From contig JADCLP010000001.1 of assembly GCA_014983025.1 (NCBI GenBank), forward strand, positions 558,001 to 622,000: a stretch of 64,000 nt of DNA, given 5' to 3'. Position 1 is the stretch's first letter, and each line of letters opens with the position of its first letter. This DNA is from Erythrobacteraceae bacterium E2-1 Yellow Sea. Its GTDB lineage: Bacteria; Pseudomonadota; Alphaproteobacteria; Sphingomonadales; Sphingomonadaceae. Positions 45,647 through 54,386 of the stretch are shown here, piece after piece. The notes under the pieces are model-generated. The model was not told the DNA's origin, made no database searches, and saw only the letters and a list, made by a program, of their open reading frames with translations. The translations under genes were made by a program, and so were the position numbers.

Positions 45647-46204
45647 CTATGCTCTCGCCTGCGGTTTCTGGGGACGATGTTCAAGACCGAATGGTAACCG
45701 CGCCCAGATTCGTTCGTGAAAGAAGTAAAGCACCAACTTGGTGAAGACTTCCAGGCCACCAATCGACGCTGCTGTCGCCACGCTTCCGGTGAAGAACCAT
45801 GCAAGGGCAAATGTGTCGAGAGATGCAATCAGGCGCCAAAGGCCAGTCTTGATGGTGGTTCGGCGCATCGTCTCACGATGTCTGGATTTGCGAAAGATTA
45901 TGCCCCACCCGGTGAGCGACCACGCACGTTCATGCAGAAAATAGAGGATGAACTTCGTCGCAACCTCGGTGATCGCAATATAGCTCGCCGTTTCGAGGGC
46001 ATCGGCCTGAGCGACTGGCGCGTCAAACATCGGCCCAAGATATATAATGAGAAGATAGGATAGGATGAGCGTGTCGATTGTGCCCACCACGCGCCAGGAA
46101 ATAGCCTTGGCAATAGAGCGCCCGGGCTTGATATTCGGCCTCTCCGGCGGATCGAGCTTGGGCGTCTCAGGTCCGAAAAACGGTTTCTCTGGAGGTTCTC
46201 TCAT
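45647..46204 (-). CDS. Two-unit DUF2061 membrane protein
   Basis: A 185-residue membrane protein with two copies of the DUF2061 unit. The first has SWRVVGTIDTLILSYLLIIY and ATKFILYFLHERAW, the second LWRLIASLDTFALAWFFTG and FTKLVLYFFHERIW. Each unit is a helix pair ending in a conserved FHER motif, giving about four membrane spans. Function is unknown; some relatives sit near sulfur assimilation genes, which are absent here. The N-terminal 35 residues are proline-rich and likely cytosolic. Last gene of a four-gene minus-strand cluster. Confidence 0.78.
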   Translation of the reverse strand: MREPPEKPFFGPETPKLDPPERPNIKPGRSIAKAISWRVVGTIDTLILSYLLIIYLGPMFDAPVAQADALETASYIAITEVATKFILYFLHERAWSLTGWGIIFRKSRHRETMRRTTIKTGLWRLIASLDTFALAWFFTGSVATAASIGGLEVFTKLVLYFFHERIWARLPFGLEHRPQKPQARA

Positions 46205-46229
46205 TGTTGGCAACGCCGAGCGCCATTGA

Positions 46230-46460
46230 TTACACGCTTTTCGCGTGTCTGCCTCGCTTGCCTGCCTGGCGGCGATGCTCCGCCAATGCGTCTTCAAGTC
46301 TGGAATATGAGTATGGTCCGACGCGATAGTGGATCGAGGTCACAGCGATGATACCTTCCGGTAGCGGTGTTGGAGGACGCGGCTTCAGGGAACCACCTTC
46401 ATTTTCCCATTCACCGGTTCCAGGCTGGCCGGTAGGTGCGGCGGTTTTCACGATGCTCAT
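46230..46460 (-). CDS. Small hypothetical protein, 76 residues
   Basis: Starts MSIVKTAAPTGQPGTGEWEN with AGGA upstream, is proline-rich in the first half, and ends in a basic helix (SRLEDALAEHRRQAGKRGRH). The middle ITSIHYRVGPYSYS-like part (IIAVTSIHYRVGPYSYSRLE) may be a single domain. No family recognised. The ATG follows the stop of the next upstream gene by one base (TAA, C, ATG), and the DUF2061 gene starts 25 bp downstream, so it belongs to the cluster. Confidence 0.6.
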   Translation of the reverse strand: MSIVKTAAPTGQPGTGEWENEGGSLKPRPPTPLPEGIIAVTSIHYRVGPYSYSRLEDALAEHRRQAGKRGRHAKSV

Positions 46461-46461
46461 G

Positions 46462-46662
46462 TTATCCATCCTTGTGATTGGCGGGGCGCACGTCCCGCGG
46501 CCAACCCAGATTGGGAAGGCCATTCGTCTTTCGCCACTCTGCTATCCGCTTCGCATGACCTCCCATCACTTCAAAGGTTTCCTTGCGCTCTGCAGCCGAA
46601 CCCGAACGGTCGGTTTTCATGGCCGCAAGCTGGTGATCGAAAAGAAATTGATTCATCGGCAT
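46462..46662 (-). CDS. Small hypothetical protein, 66 residues
   Basis: Begins MPMNQFLFDHQLAAMKTDRS and ends LGWPRDVRPANHKDG. It is hydrophilic and mostly helical, with no signal or membrane segment. AAGGA lies 9 nt before ATG 46662; a TTG at 46680 would add six residues. The FDHQLAAMKA-like start (FLFDHQLAAMKTDRSGSAAE) looks conserved in style, but I cannot name a family. It lies between the cold-shock-like gene and the 76-residue gene, close enough for one transcript. Confidence 0.6.
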   Translation of the reverse strand: MPMNQFLFDHQLAAMKTDRSGSAAERKETFEVMGGHAKRIAEWRKTNGLPNLGWPRDVRPANHKDG

Positions 46663-46730
46663 GGCTAAGAATCCTTGCAAGAGGGATTGAGCGAGAGCCG
46701 GGGTGTTGATCCCCGGCTCCGCTGTCGGCG

Positions 46731-46985
46731 TCAGCCCTGCTGGGCGCTGGCCTGTTCCTTCTGGGTTTCGCCATCGCCCTGCTGGTGCTGCAGGTTAACG
46801 GCGCTCTTCTTGCCGCCATCAACCTCGCTGGTGTCATAGCTGAAACGCTGATCGGTCTTGGGCACCTGGCCTTCCTGCTGCAGGTCTTCCTTCTTGAAGC
46901 GGAGCGCGTCGCCACCCTTTTCAGGGGTGATCGAGCCAGTGCCTGAGCTGCTGTCATAGCTCTTGATCTTGCCAAAATGTGTCAT
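46731..46985 (-). CDS. Cold-shock-domain-like protein
   Basis: An 84-residue protein whose first about 65 residues resemble a divergent cold-shock fold: GKIKSYDSSSGTGSITPEKG matches the GxVKxFxxxxGxGFIxPxxG opening. The RNP1 aromatic residues are largely missing (GTGSI in place of GFGFI), so nucleic acid binding may differ. It ends in a Gln-rich tail (LQHQQGDGETQKEQASAQQG). AAGGAATG precedes the ATG. It is the first gene of the small-protein cluster; a stress role is plausible but unproven. Confidence 0.72.
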   Translation of the reverse strand: MTHFGKIKSYDSSSGTGSITPEKGGDALRFKKEDLQQEGQVPKTDQRFSYDTSEVDGGKKSAVNLQHQQGDGETQKEQASAQQG

Positions 46986-47310
46986 CTGTCATTCCTTCGA
47001 ACGAGTGTGCAGCGCGCCAGAATTGACCCGGCTGCGACTAGGAGGCGGAACTGAAGGAAAGGGCTTCCGATTGTGGGAGCGGTGACCGTCGATTGCGACT
47101 GGTAGCTAGAACATAGATGGCTACGGCGGGCCACAATTACAACCGGAGCATGAAGTAATATTATGGAATAGCGCCAATGCTCTGCAGCGTAATCGCTTCC
47201 AGAACGTCCGCTACCTCGACAGCTTGGCAAATAATTGATCGCCTAGAAACAAAATGCCCCGGAGAAACGCTCCGGGGCATTGATCTGTTGCGCGGTGGCC
47301 ATCAAGCGCC
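46986..47310. other. Intergenic region with one terminator
   Basis: This 325-base gap lies between the cold-shock-like gene and the decarboxylase gene. It contains the decarboxylase terminator (47248-47280) and upstream DNA for the cold-shock-like gene. I looked for a GGAAC-type general-stress promoter in the right orientation and found none. No small gene or RNA could be supported. Confidence 0.6.
47248..47280 (-). terminator. Terminator of polyamine gene run
   Basis: On the minus strand ATGCCCCGGAG, a 5-nt loop, CTCCGGGGCAT and TTTTGTTT. An 11-bp perfect stem 30 bp after the decarboxylase stop. Confidence 0.93.
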
Positions 47311-48612
47311 CTAGCGCAGGCTCACCACATTGTCTGCAACAGGGCGTTGGCGGCTACCGTCATAAAGGCTCGCCATTGGCTCATCCGCCACGATCAACTG
47401 CTGTGCGTTGCCAAAACCGTTAAACCCGGTTTTCATCGCCGCGCCATAGGCGCCCAGCATGCCCACTTCGATATAGTCGCCTGCGCGAACATCTTCCGGC
47501 AGGGTAAAGGGCCCCTGCATATAGTCAGCATCGTCACAGGTGGGGCCGTAGAAGGCGAAATCGACCTGTTCGGCACCCTCGGCCACATCGCTTAACGAAC
47601 GGACCGGGAAACGCCAGCTGACATGCGCGGCATCATAGAGCGCGCCATAGGCGCCATCATTAATGTAAAGCTCTTCCCCGCGGCGCTTTTCCACCTTCAC
47701 GATCAGCGAACTGTATTCGGCGCACAATGCGCGGCCCGGCTCGCACCACAATTCTGCGTTGTAGGCGATCGGCAGCGATTCAAAATGCTTGGCGATAATG
47801 GCGAAGTAATCTTCCAGCGGCGGCGGTTCCAGACCCGGATAGGCGCTGGGGAAGCCACCACCCACGTCGATCATATCGATGACGACGGATGCTTCGGCGA
47901 TCGCGGCGCGGGTGCGGTCCAGAGCCTGGACAAAAGCAAATGGGCTCATCGCCTGGCTGCCGACATGGAAGCACACGCCCAGCCAGTCTGCATGCTGGCG
48001 GGTCTGCTGCAGCAGCACGGGTGCCTCTGTCAGGTCACAACCAAATTTGCTGGCGAGCGAGAGTTCGGAATATTCCGATGACACGCGCAGGCGCACGCAC
48101 AGGCGCAGATCACGCGCTTCCTCACCCGTTTCAGGGTTGCGGCATGCACTGACGATCTTTTCCAGCTCTTCAACGGTGTCGAGGCTGAAAGTGCGCACGC
48201 CATGGGTGTGATAGGCTTCGTGGATTGCGCTGGGCGTCTTCACCGGGTGCATGAAGCACAGAACCGCATCGGGCAGCACACCACGCACCAGCCGCACCTC
48301 TGCAATGGAAGCAACGTCATAATGCGTAACGCCTGAATCCCACAGTATCTGGATCAGTTCAGGCGATGGATTGGCCTTGACCGCATAGAGCGACTTGCCC
48401 GGAAACTTCTCGATAAAGAAGCGGGCGGCACGCATGGCGGCATGCGGGCGGTTGAGGATTACAGGTTCGTCCGGAACGAGGTCGCGGACTACAGCCTTGG
48501 CATCAGGGAAGATGTGCAACTCAAGGGACCCCCAAAACGGTTCGTTGAAACCATGAAACGACAAGCTGCCTTGCGGTTTGGAAGTCCCCTTGGGGCAGCG
48601 GAAGGGGCGCAT
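47311..48612 (-). CDS. Type III PLP-dependent (ornithine-type) decarboxylase
   Basis: Alanine-racemase-fold decarboxylase related to eukaryotic ornithine decarboxylase, expected to make putrescine (or cadaverine) in the cytosol. The PLP lysine is in LYAVKANPSP, the glycine loop is DVGGGFPSAYPG, and the catalytic cysteine region is GPTCDDADY. Substrate choice between ornithine and lysine is not certain. The family-like part begins near HIFPDAKAVVRDL, so a TTG at 48519 may be the true start; ATG 48612 adds 31 unconserved residues. It follows the two carboxyspermidine genes and is closed by a strong terminator. Confidence 0.88.
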   Translation of the reverse strand: MRPFRCPKGTSKPQGSLSFHGFNEPFWGSLELHIFPDAKAVVRDLVPDEPVILNRPHAAMRAARFFIEKFPGKSLYAVKANPSPELIQILWDSGVTHYDVASIAEVRLVRGVLPDAVLCFMHPVKTPSAIHEAYHTHGVRTFSLDTVEELEKIVSACRNPETGEEARDLRLCVRLRVSSEYSELSLASKFGCDLTEAPVLLQQTRQHADWLGVCFHVGSQAMSPFAFVQALDRTRAAIAEASVVIDMIDVGGGFPSAYPGLEPPPLEDYFAIIAKHFESLPIAYNAELWCEPGRALCAEYSSLIVKVEKRRGEELYINDGAYGALYDAAHVSWRFPVRSLSDVAEGAEQVDFAFYGPTCDDADYMQGPFTLPEDVRAGDYIEVGMLGAYGAAMKTGFNGFGNAQQLIVADEPMASLYDGSRQRPVADNVVSLR

Positions 48613-48753
48613 ATAAGGCCTGTTAGATGAATCGCAAATGAAAAATCACCAGGATGCGCTCTATATATGCCTGTCTAGCACATGATTGTTTGCCTGGCTG
48701 TACTACGCATCGCGATACGGCAACGCCTTACCGCATGGCTGAATTAAAGCGCC

Positions 48754-49932
48754 TTAGCTTAAGCGATCCCTAAAATCCTGATAACCAAAGGATTTTATAC
48801 ATTCCAATGCGTCGGTTTCGCTGTCCCACAGCCAGATGCTGGGCAATTGCACACCGTTGAAAGTGTTGGTTTTGACCATGGAATAATGCGCCTGATCCAG
48901 GAAGGCGAAACGTGCGCCGGGCTCTGCTGGAACAGGCAAACGATAATCGCCAATCACATCGCCCGCCAGACAGGATGGCCCGCCCAGGCGAATCGGTATC
49001 TGATCCTCATCTGCCAGTTCACCCAGCATGGCAGGGCGATAGGGCGCCTCTATCACATCGGGCATGTGGCAGGTGGCCGACACATCGGTGATGCCAATCG
49101 GCATTTCATTGAACCCGGTATCGAGCAGCGTGCCGACGAGGATGCCGGTATCCAACGCCACCGCCTCACCCGGTTCCAGATAGATTTCTGCGCCCGTATC
49201 TTCCTTCGCATCGCGCAGGAATTCGATCAATTCCTCGCGCTGGTAATCGGCGCGGGTGATGTGGTGCCCACCGCCCATATTGATCCATTTGAGCTGGCCG
49301 AAATAAGGCTCGATAAAATCGAACACCCGATCCCAGGTCTGGCGCAACGGCTCCAGATCCTGTTCGCACAGATTGTGGAAGTGGATGCCATCCACCCCCT
49401 CCATATCTCCTTCGGTCAACTGGTCGAGCGGGAAACCAAGCCGTGACCCGGGCGCACTGGGATCATATTTCGCCACTTCGCCAGTGGGCACCTGCGGGTT
49501 GATGCGCAGGCCGACATCGAAATTGCCGCCCATTGCCCTGCCCTGCTCCAAAATTAGCTGGGCACGTTGCAACTGTCCGGGCGAATTGAAGATGACATGG
49601 TCAGACAGGCGGCAAATCTCTTCCAGCTCATCAGGCTTATAGGCGGCGGAATAGGTGGCGATTTCGCCATCGTAGAACTCGCCCGCCAGCCGCGCCTCCC
49701 ACAGGCCGGATGTGCACACGCCGTCCAGATATTCACCAATGATCGGCGCGACTGACCACATGGAAAACGCCTTCAGCGCGGCCAGAACCTTGATCTCTGC
49801 CGCATCGCGTATGTCCGCCAGCATTTGGCAATTGGCGCGCAGCTTCGCCGCGTCCACCACGAATGCGGGGCTATCGACCCGATTCAGGTCAAAATGGGCA
49901 AAGGCGCCCGGATCACCGGCCTTGGTTTCCAT
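48754..49932 (-). CDS. nspC: Carboxynorspermidine/carboxyspermidine decarboxylase
   Basis: PLP enzyme (392 residues) that decarboxylates carboxyspermidine to spermidine. It has the alanine-racemase fold: VLAALKAFSMWS holds the PLP lysine, and GIHFHNLCEQ, MGGGHHITRADY, LEPGEAVALDTG and GPSCLAGDVIGDY are all family segments. ATG 49932 lies 5 bp after the stop of the dehydrogenase gene, so the pair is an operon. With an upstream dehydrogenase it forms the S-adenosylmethionine-independent route to spermidine. Confidence 0.94.
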   Translation of the reverse strand: METKAGDPGAFAHFDLNRVDSPAFVVDAAKLRANCQMLADIRDAAEIKVLAALKAFSMWSVAPIIGEYLDGVCTSGLWEARLAGEFYDGEIATYSAAYKPDELEEICRLSDHVIFNSPGQLQRAQLILEQGRAMGGNFDVGLRINPQVPTGEVAKYDPSAPGSRLGFPLDQLTEGDMEGVDGIHFHNLCEQDLEPLRQTWDRVFDFIEPYFGQLKWINMGGGHHITRADYQREELIEFLRDAKEDTGAEIYLEPGEAVALDTGILVGTLLDTGFNEMPIGITDVSATCHMPDVIEAPYRPAMLGELADEDQIPIRLGGPSCLAGDVIGDYRLPVPAEPGARFAFLDQAHYSMVKTNTFNGVQLPSIWLWDSETDALECIKSFGYQDFRDRLS

Positions 49933-49937
49933 TGTGA

Positions 49938-51149
49938 TTAGAAATCTACCGGCCCCGACAGCTCTTCTACCGTCCACGGCAGGCCGTGATTATTCAACAT
50001 ATCCATGAAGGGATCGGGGTCCATTTCTTCCATGTTGAACACACCATCGCCGCTCCAGATACCCTGCACCACCATGGCGCTGCCGATCATGGCTGGCACG
50101 CCGGTGGTATAGCTGACGGCCTGATTGCCGGTTTCCTCGTAAGCGGCTTCATGGCTGCAGATATTCTTGATGTAGAACGTCTTTTCGCCTGAACCGTCCA
50201 GCGCTTCACCCGTGGCGATACAACCGATATTGGTGTTGCCATGGGTGGTTTCGCCCAAAGTTTCCGGCTTGGGCAGAACCGCAGCGAGGAATTGCAGCGG
50301 AATGATTTCCTTGCCCTGATATTTGATCGGTTCGATGCTGGTCATGCCGACATTCTGCAGCACGGTGAGGTGCGTGATATAGGCATCGCCAAAGGTCATC
50401 CAGAAACGCGCGCGCTCCATTTCCGGGTTGAACTTCGCAAGGCTTTCCAGTTCCTCATGATACATCATATACATGTTCTTGGGACCGACCGCCTCGAAGT
50501 CGAATTCCACTTTCTTGCCCATCGCAGGCGTCTCGACGAATTCCCCATTTTCCCAATGCCGCGCAGGCGCGGTCACTTCGCGGATATTGATTTCCGGGTT
50601 GAAATTGGTGGCGAAATGCTGGCCGTGGTCGCCGCCATTGCAATCGAGAATGTCGAGCTGGCGAATGGTTTTCAGCTTGTGCTTCTTCAGCCACATGGTG
50701 AAAACGCTGGTGACGCCCGGATCGAAGCCTGAACCGAGCAGCGCCATGATCCCCGCTTCCTTGAAACGATCATGATAGGCCCACTGCCACTTATATTCGA
50801 ACTTCGCCTCATCCTTTGGCTCGTAGTTCGCTGTGTCGAGATAGTTCACGCCCGCTTCCAGGCAGGCATCCATGATCGGCAGATCCTGGTAAGGCAGCGC
50901 CAGATTGACGACCAGCGATGGCTGAACCTTGCGGATCAGCTGGACCATGGCGGGAACTTCCTCTGCGTCGATCTCATAGGTCGCCACATCCACGCCGGTG
51001 CGCTGCTTCACGCTGGCAGCGATAGCATCGCATTTCGACTTGGTTCGACTGGCCAGATGAATGGCAGAGAAAATCCCCGCATTCATCGCCATTTTGTGAA
51101 CGCAGACAGAGCTGACGCCGCCGGCACCAATAACAAGGACTGTCGACAT
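49938..51149 (-). CDS. Carboxynorspermidine/carboxyspermidine dehydrogenase (saccharopine dehydrogenase family)
   Basis: NADPH enzyme (403 residues) that reductively couples putrescine or diaminopropane to aspartate semialdehyde. The nucleotide-binding start is VLVIGAGGVSSVCVHKMA; GSGFDPGVTSVFTMWLKKH and DCNGGDHGQHFATNFNPEIN are typical of the family. It is the lead gene of the polyamine run, with AGGAG upstream. The choice of carboxyspermidine over true saccharopine follows from the neighbouring decarboxylase. Confidence 0.92.
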   Translation of the reverse strand: MSTVLVIGAGGVSSVCVHKMAMNAGIFSAIHLASRTKSKCDAIAASVKQRTGVDVATYEIDAEEVPAMVQLIRKVQPSLVVNLALPYQDLPIMDACLEAGVNYLDTANYEPKDEAKFEYKWQWAYHDRFKEAGIMALLGSGFDPGVTSVFTMWLKKHKLKTIRQLDILDCNGGDHGQHFATNFNPEINIREVTAPARHWENGEFVETPAMGKKVEFDFEAVGPKNMYMMYHEELESLAKFNPEMERARFWMTFGDAYITHLTVLQNVGMTSIEPIKYQGKEIIPLQFLAAVLPKPETLGETTHGNTNIGCIATGEALDGSGEKTFYIKNICSHEAAYEETGNQAVSYTTGVPAMIGSAMVVQGIWSGDGVFNMEEMDPDPFMDMLNNHGLPWTVEELSGPVDF

Positions 51150-51367
51150 GCAAGCTTACTCCTGAAACGAATCTTGGGGGGCGCTCTAATGCAAGGCAGG
51201 CGCGGGGTAAATCGATCGTCGATTTCCTACCGCCGCTGTATCAGCCATATCAAGCAGATGTTCGCATTTCGCCGCACATTTGCAACCACATGCCCCACCT
51301 GCACTTACCCCAGCTATTTCCACTTCAGGACTGTGTTCCATGTGTTCCATCGCGTAGGATTTGCCGC

Positions 51368-52324
51368 ATGGTGAATGAGACAGACATACCCAACCGTGGC
51401 GGTGTTTTGGAGGCGGCGCGCAAGATTGCCGAGATACTGCCTCCCACGCCCCTACTGCCGGTTGAAATCGTGGGCGTACAGTGCTGGGTGAAGGCAGAGT
51501 GCCTCCAGCCCATTGGGGCCTTCAAGATACGCGGCGCGTGGCACGCGCTGACATCACTGAATGAGGAGCAGCGTCGCCGCGGTGTGGTGGCGGTTTCCAG
51601 CGGCAACCATGCGCAGGGCGTTGCCTGGGCGGCCCGGCGGCTGGGAATTGTGGCAACCATCGTGATGCCGCGCGATGCACCACAGGTAAAACTGGAGGCG
51701 ACACGCGCGCTGGGCGCTGAAGTGGTGCTCTATGATCGCCCGGGAGAGGATCGCGACGAGATCGCAGCTCAATTGATCACCGAACGCGGCGGCACGCTGG
51801 TCCACGCCTTTGGCGATGCCCGCGTGATAGAGGGGCAAGGCAGTGCGGGAATAGAGATCGCCGTGCAATTGGGCCGTGCGCCCAGCCGCATCATAACCCC
51901 ATGCGGCGGCGGCGGACTGGCGGCCGGGCTGGCCCTCGCCTGCCCGAACAGCGCAATTTTTCCGGTTGAGCCAGAAGGTTGGGACATGGTCGGTCAATCC
52001 ATGGCCGCTGGCGAAATTGTGCGCGCACCGCCAGATGCGCCAGCAACCATTTGCGACGCATTGCAGCCAGTTGCGACAAAGCCGATAAACCTTTCCGTTT
52101 TGCAGGGACGTTCAGAACCGGGTGTCACCGTAAATGATGATGAAGTGCGCACGGCCCAGCGTTTTGCTTTTTCACGTTCACATCTGGTGGTGGAGCCGGG
52201 TGGTGCAGCGGCATTGGCGGCGACACTGGCGGGCAAAATTCCCCTGGATGCCGACACAGTGATCATGTTGACCGGCGGCAATGTTGACCCTGTTGCCTAT
52301 GCCCGGATCATTTCAGGCGAATAA
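51368..52324 (+). CDS. PLP-dependent threonine/serine ammonia-lyase-like protein
   Basis: Fold type II PLP enzyme of 318 residues. The Schiff-base lysine is Lys53 in IGAFKIRGAWHA, followed by SSGNHAQGVAWAAR and the phosphate-binding glycine loop CGGGGLAAGLALA. It lacks the C-terminal ACT regulatory domain of biosynthetic IlvA, so it is more like the catabolic or promiscuous dehydratases; serine racemase activity is another option. ATG 51368 has AGGA about 9 nt upstream. It is divergent from the polyamine operon. Confidence 0.85.
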   Translation: MVNETDIPNRGGVLEAARKIAEILPPTPLLPVEIVGVQCWVKAECLQPIGAFKIRGAWHALTSLNEEQRRRGVVAVSSGNHAQGVAWAARRLGIVATIVMPRDAPQVKLEATRALGAEVVLYDRPGEDRDEIAAQLITERGGTLVHAFGDARVIEGQGSAGIEIAVQLGRAPSRIITPCGGGGLAAGLALACPNSAIFPVEPEGWDMVGQSMAAGEIVRAPPDAPATICDALQPVATKPINLSVLQGRSEPGVTVNDDEVRTAQRFAFSRSHLVVEPGGAAALAATLAGKIPLDADTVIMLTGGNVDPVAYARIISGE

Positions 52325-52386
52325 GTTGCAATTGACAATTAATCTCGCGTCAATCAGCTTGCCGCAGTTTTCGGGAGGAGATTGAT

Positions 52387-52836
52387 ATGCAAGCTCAAAT
52401 GCTGGCACCGGCAGCGGTGTTGATCGCATGGTCATTGGTTATGTTGTTCTGGACTGCGGGTACGCGCTTTCCAGCCCTCGCCAAAATGGGCGGCGGATTA
52501 TCCAGTGCTAAGCCGGGTGGGCGCGGCCGTGACCTGAACGGGGTGTTGCCGGACAAGGTCAATTGGAAGGCGCATAATCATGACCATCTGATGGAACAGC
52601 CGACCATTTTCTATCCAGCGGTTATCATTCTGGCGTTGATGGGTGCAAGTGGCGGAGATGTGTTGGCAGCATGGATTTATGTCGGCTTCAGGGTAGTCCA
52701 TTCGATCTATCAGGCCACTGTGAACGTGGTGAAAGTGCGTTTCCTGCTGTTTCTGCTATCCACACTGGCGCTGGTATATCTGTCTGCACGCGCAATAATG
52801 GTCACACTGCTCAATAATCCGGGAGTTATTTCATGA
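52387..52836 (+). CDS. MAPEG family membrane protein (first copy)
   Basis: A 149-residue protein with about four membrane helices and the MAPEG-like central segment VNWKAHNHDHLMEQPTIFYP, followed by GFRVVHSIYQATVNVVKVRF. MAPEG members include glutathione-dependent enzymes, but the bacterial branch is poorly characterised, so no reaction is claimed. GGGAGGAG precedes the ATG. It overlaps the next gene by 4 nt (ATGA); the two are tandem duplicates that have diverged. Confidence 0.82.
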   Translation: MQAQMLAPAAVLIAWSLVMLFWTAGTRFPALAKMGGGLSSAKPGGRGRDLNGVLPDKVNWKAHNHDHLMEQPTIFYPAVIILALMGASGGDVLAAWIYVGFRVVHSIYQATVNVVKVRFLLFLLSTLALVYLSARAIMVTLLNNPGVIS

Positions 52837-53276
52837 TCGGGATGCAAATCCTCCAGCCAGTTATCGCGCTTGCCATCTGGACCATGGTGATGTGGGCATG
52901 GATGTATGCCACCCGTATCCCGGCGATGAGCAAATCACCCAATGTGGACCCAGTGAATAAAGTGGGCGGTACGGGCAAGGACCTGGACGGCATTCTACCC
53001 GAAAGCGTTCAGTGGAAAGCACATAATTACAACCATTTGCATGAACAGCCGACGGTGTTCTACGCGGTGGCCATCGTGCTGGCTATCATTGGTCAAGGTG
53101 ATGGAATGAATGCCCTGCTGGCATGGATGTATGTGGGGCTGCGGGTGATGCATTCACTGGTGCAGGTCACCGCCAATCGCGTGCTGGTGCGCTTTGTACT
53201 TTATGCCGTGTCCAGCGTGGTGCTGATCGCGCTGATCTTCCACGCAACAATCGCGGTGTTTGATATTCATTTGTAA
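52833..53276 (+). CDS. MAPEG family membrane protein (second copy)
   Basis: A 147-residue paralogue of the preceding gene, sharing the layout (GTGKDLDGILPESVQWKAHN, then YNHLHEQPTVFYAVAIVLAI and VGLRVMHSLVQVTANRVLVR). About four membrane spans. The start codon lies in the stop of the first copy (ATGA), so the two products are probably made in equal amounts and may assemble together. A perfect hairpin follows 8 bp after the stop. Confidence 0.82.
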   Translation: MIGMQILQPVIALAIWTMVMWAWMYATRIPAMSKSPNVDPVNKVGGTGKDLDGILPESVQWKAHNYNHLHEQPTVFYAVAIVLAIIGQGDGMNALLAWMYVGLRVMHSLVQVTANRVLVRFVLYAVSSVVLIALIFHATIAVFDIHL

Positions 53277-53283
53277 GGTGCCG

Positions 53284-53306
53284 GGCCCCGGCGCGATGCC
53301 GGGGCC
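53284..53306. terminator. Hairpin between convergent MAPEG and trxB genes
   Basis: GGCCCCGGC (53284-53292), loop GCGAT, GCCGGGGCC (53298-53306): a perfect 9-bp G/C stem without a T-run on either side. It lies between two converging genes, so a shared, possibly factor-assisted stop is likely but unproven. Confidence 0.5.
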
Positions 53307-53312
53307 GAACCG

Positions 53313-54257
53313 TCAATCCTCGCGCGCGGCCAGGAAACGCTCTGCATCCAGCGCCGCCATGCAACCCATACCCGCTGCTGTCACTGCCTGGCGGTATGTG
53401 TGATCGGTGACATCGCCCGCCGCAAAAACGCCGGGCTTTTCCGTTTTGGGTGAACCCGGCTCGGTCAGCAGGTAACCACTGGCATCCAGCGGCAGCTTGC
53501 CCTTGAACAATTCTGTAGAGGGCGCATGACCGATGGCGACAAAGGCACCGTCCGCCTCCAGCGTGCTCTCCTCACCCGTCACCGTATCCTGCAGCACCAG
53601 ATGCGACAGAGTGCCATTTTCGCCCGCGACAAAACTTGTCACCGTCTTGTTCCAAAGCGGTGTAATCTTGTCAGATTTGAACAACCGATCCTGCAAGATC
53701 TTCTCGCTACGCAGTTCATCACGGCGGTGGATCAGGGTCACATCATCGGAATGATTGGTCAGATACAGCGCCTCTTCAACAGCAGTATTACCGCCGCCGA
53801 TCACAGCCACCTTCTTGCCGCGATAGAAAAAGCCATCGCATGTCGCACAGGCGGACACACCCTTGCCGCCCAGCTCCTGCTCACCCGGAACACCCAGCCA
53901 TTTCGCCTGTGCCCCAGTGCATATAACCAGCGTTTCGCCAATATATTCATCACCGCTGTCACCCACCGCGCGGTATGGAGGGCCATTTTCCAGATCGACC
54001 TCTACAATTGTGTCCCACATCATCCGCGTGCCGACATGTTCGGCCTGGGCCTGCATCTGTTCCATCAGCCATGGACCCTGGATCACATCGGCGAAGCCTG
54101 GATAATTTTCGACATCGGTGGTGATGGTCAGCTGGCCACCGGGCTGCAGGCCCTGCACCACTATTGGCTCCAGCATGGCGCGTGCGCCATAAATGGCAGC
54201 AGTATAGCCTGCTGGGCCGGAACCTATAATCAACATCTTGGTGTGGTGCGTAGCCAT
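53313..54257 (-). CDS. trxB: Thioredoxin-disulfide reductase
   Basis: FAD/NADPH enzyme (314 residues) that keeps thioredoxin reduced. The FAD site is IIGSGPAGYTAAIYGARAML, the redox motif CATC is at 137-140, and the NADPH loop is AVIGGGNTAVEEALYL. The C-terminal FAD signature is GVFAAGDVTDHTYRQAVTA. The start is ATG 54257. Single gene on the minus strand between the MAPEG pair and the trehalose operon. Confidence 0.96.
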   Translation of the reverse strand: MATHHTKMLIIGSGPAGYTAAIYGARAMLEPIVVQGLQPGGQLTITTDVENYPGFADVIQGPWLMEQMQAQAEHVGTRMMWDTIVEVDLENGPPYRAVGDSGDEYIGETLVICTGAQAKWLGVPGEQELGGKGVSACATCDGFFYRGKKVAVIGGGNTAVEEALYLTNHSDDVTLIHRRDELRSEKILQDRLFKSDKITPLWNKTVTSFVAGENGTLSHLVLQDTVTGEESTLEADGAFVAIGHAPSTELFKGKLPLDASGYLLTEPGSPKTEKPGVFAAGDVTDHTYRQAVTAAGMGCMAALDAERFLAARED

Positions 54258-54386
54258 GAATTTCTCCGTTTCATGGCGAGATAGGGGGCAGGCCAGATGA
54301 TTGCCAGCCGGGCCGATGCAATTTCAACAAGTGGTATGGAAAGTTATGCTATCCAACCTATACCAAACCAGCCCACGCCCTTTTTG

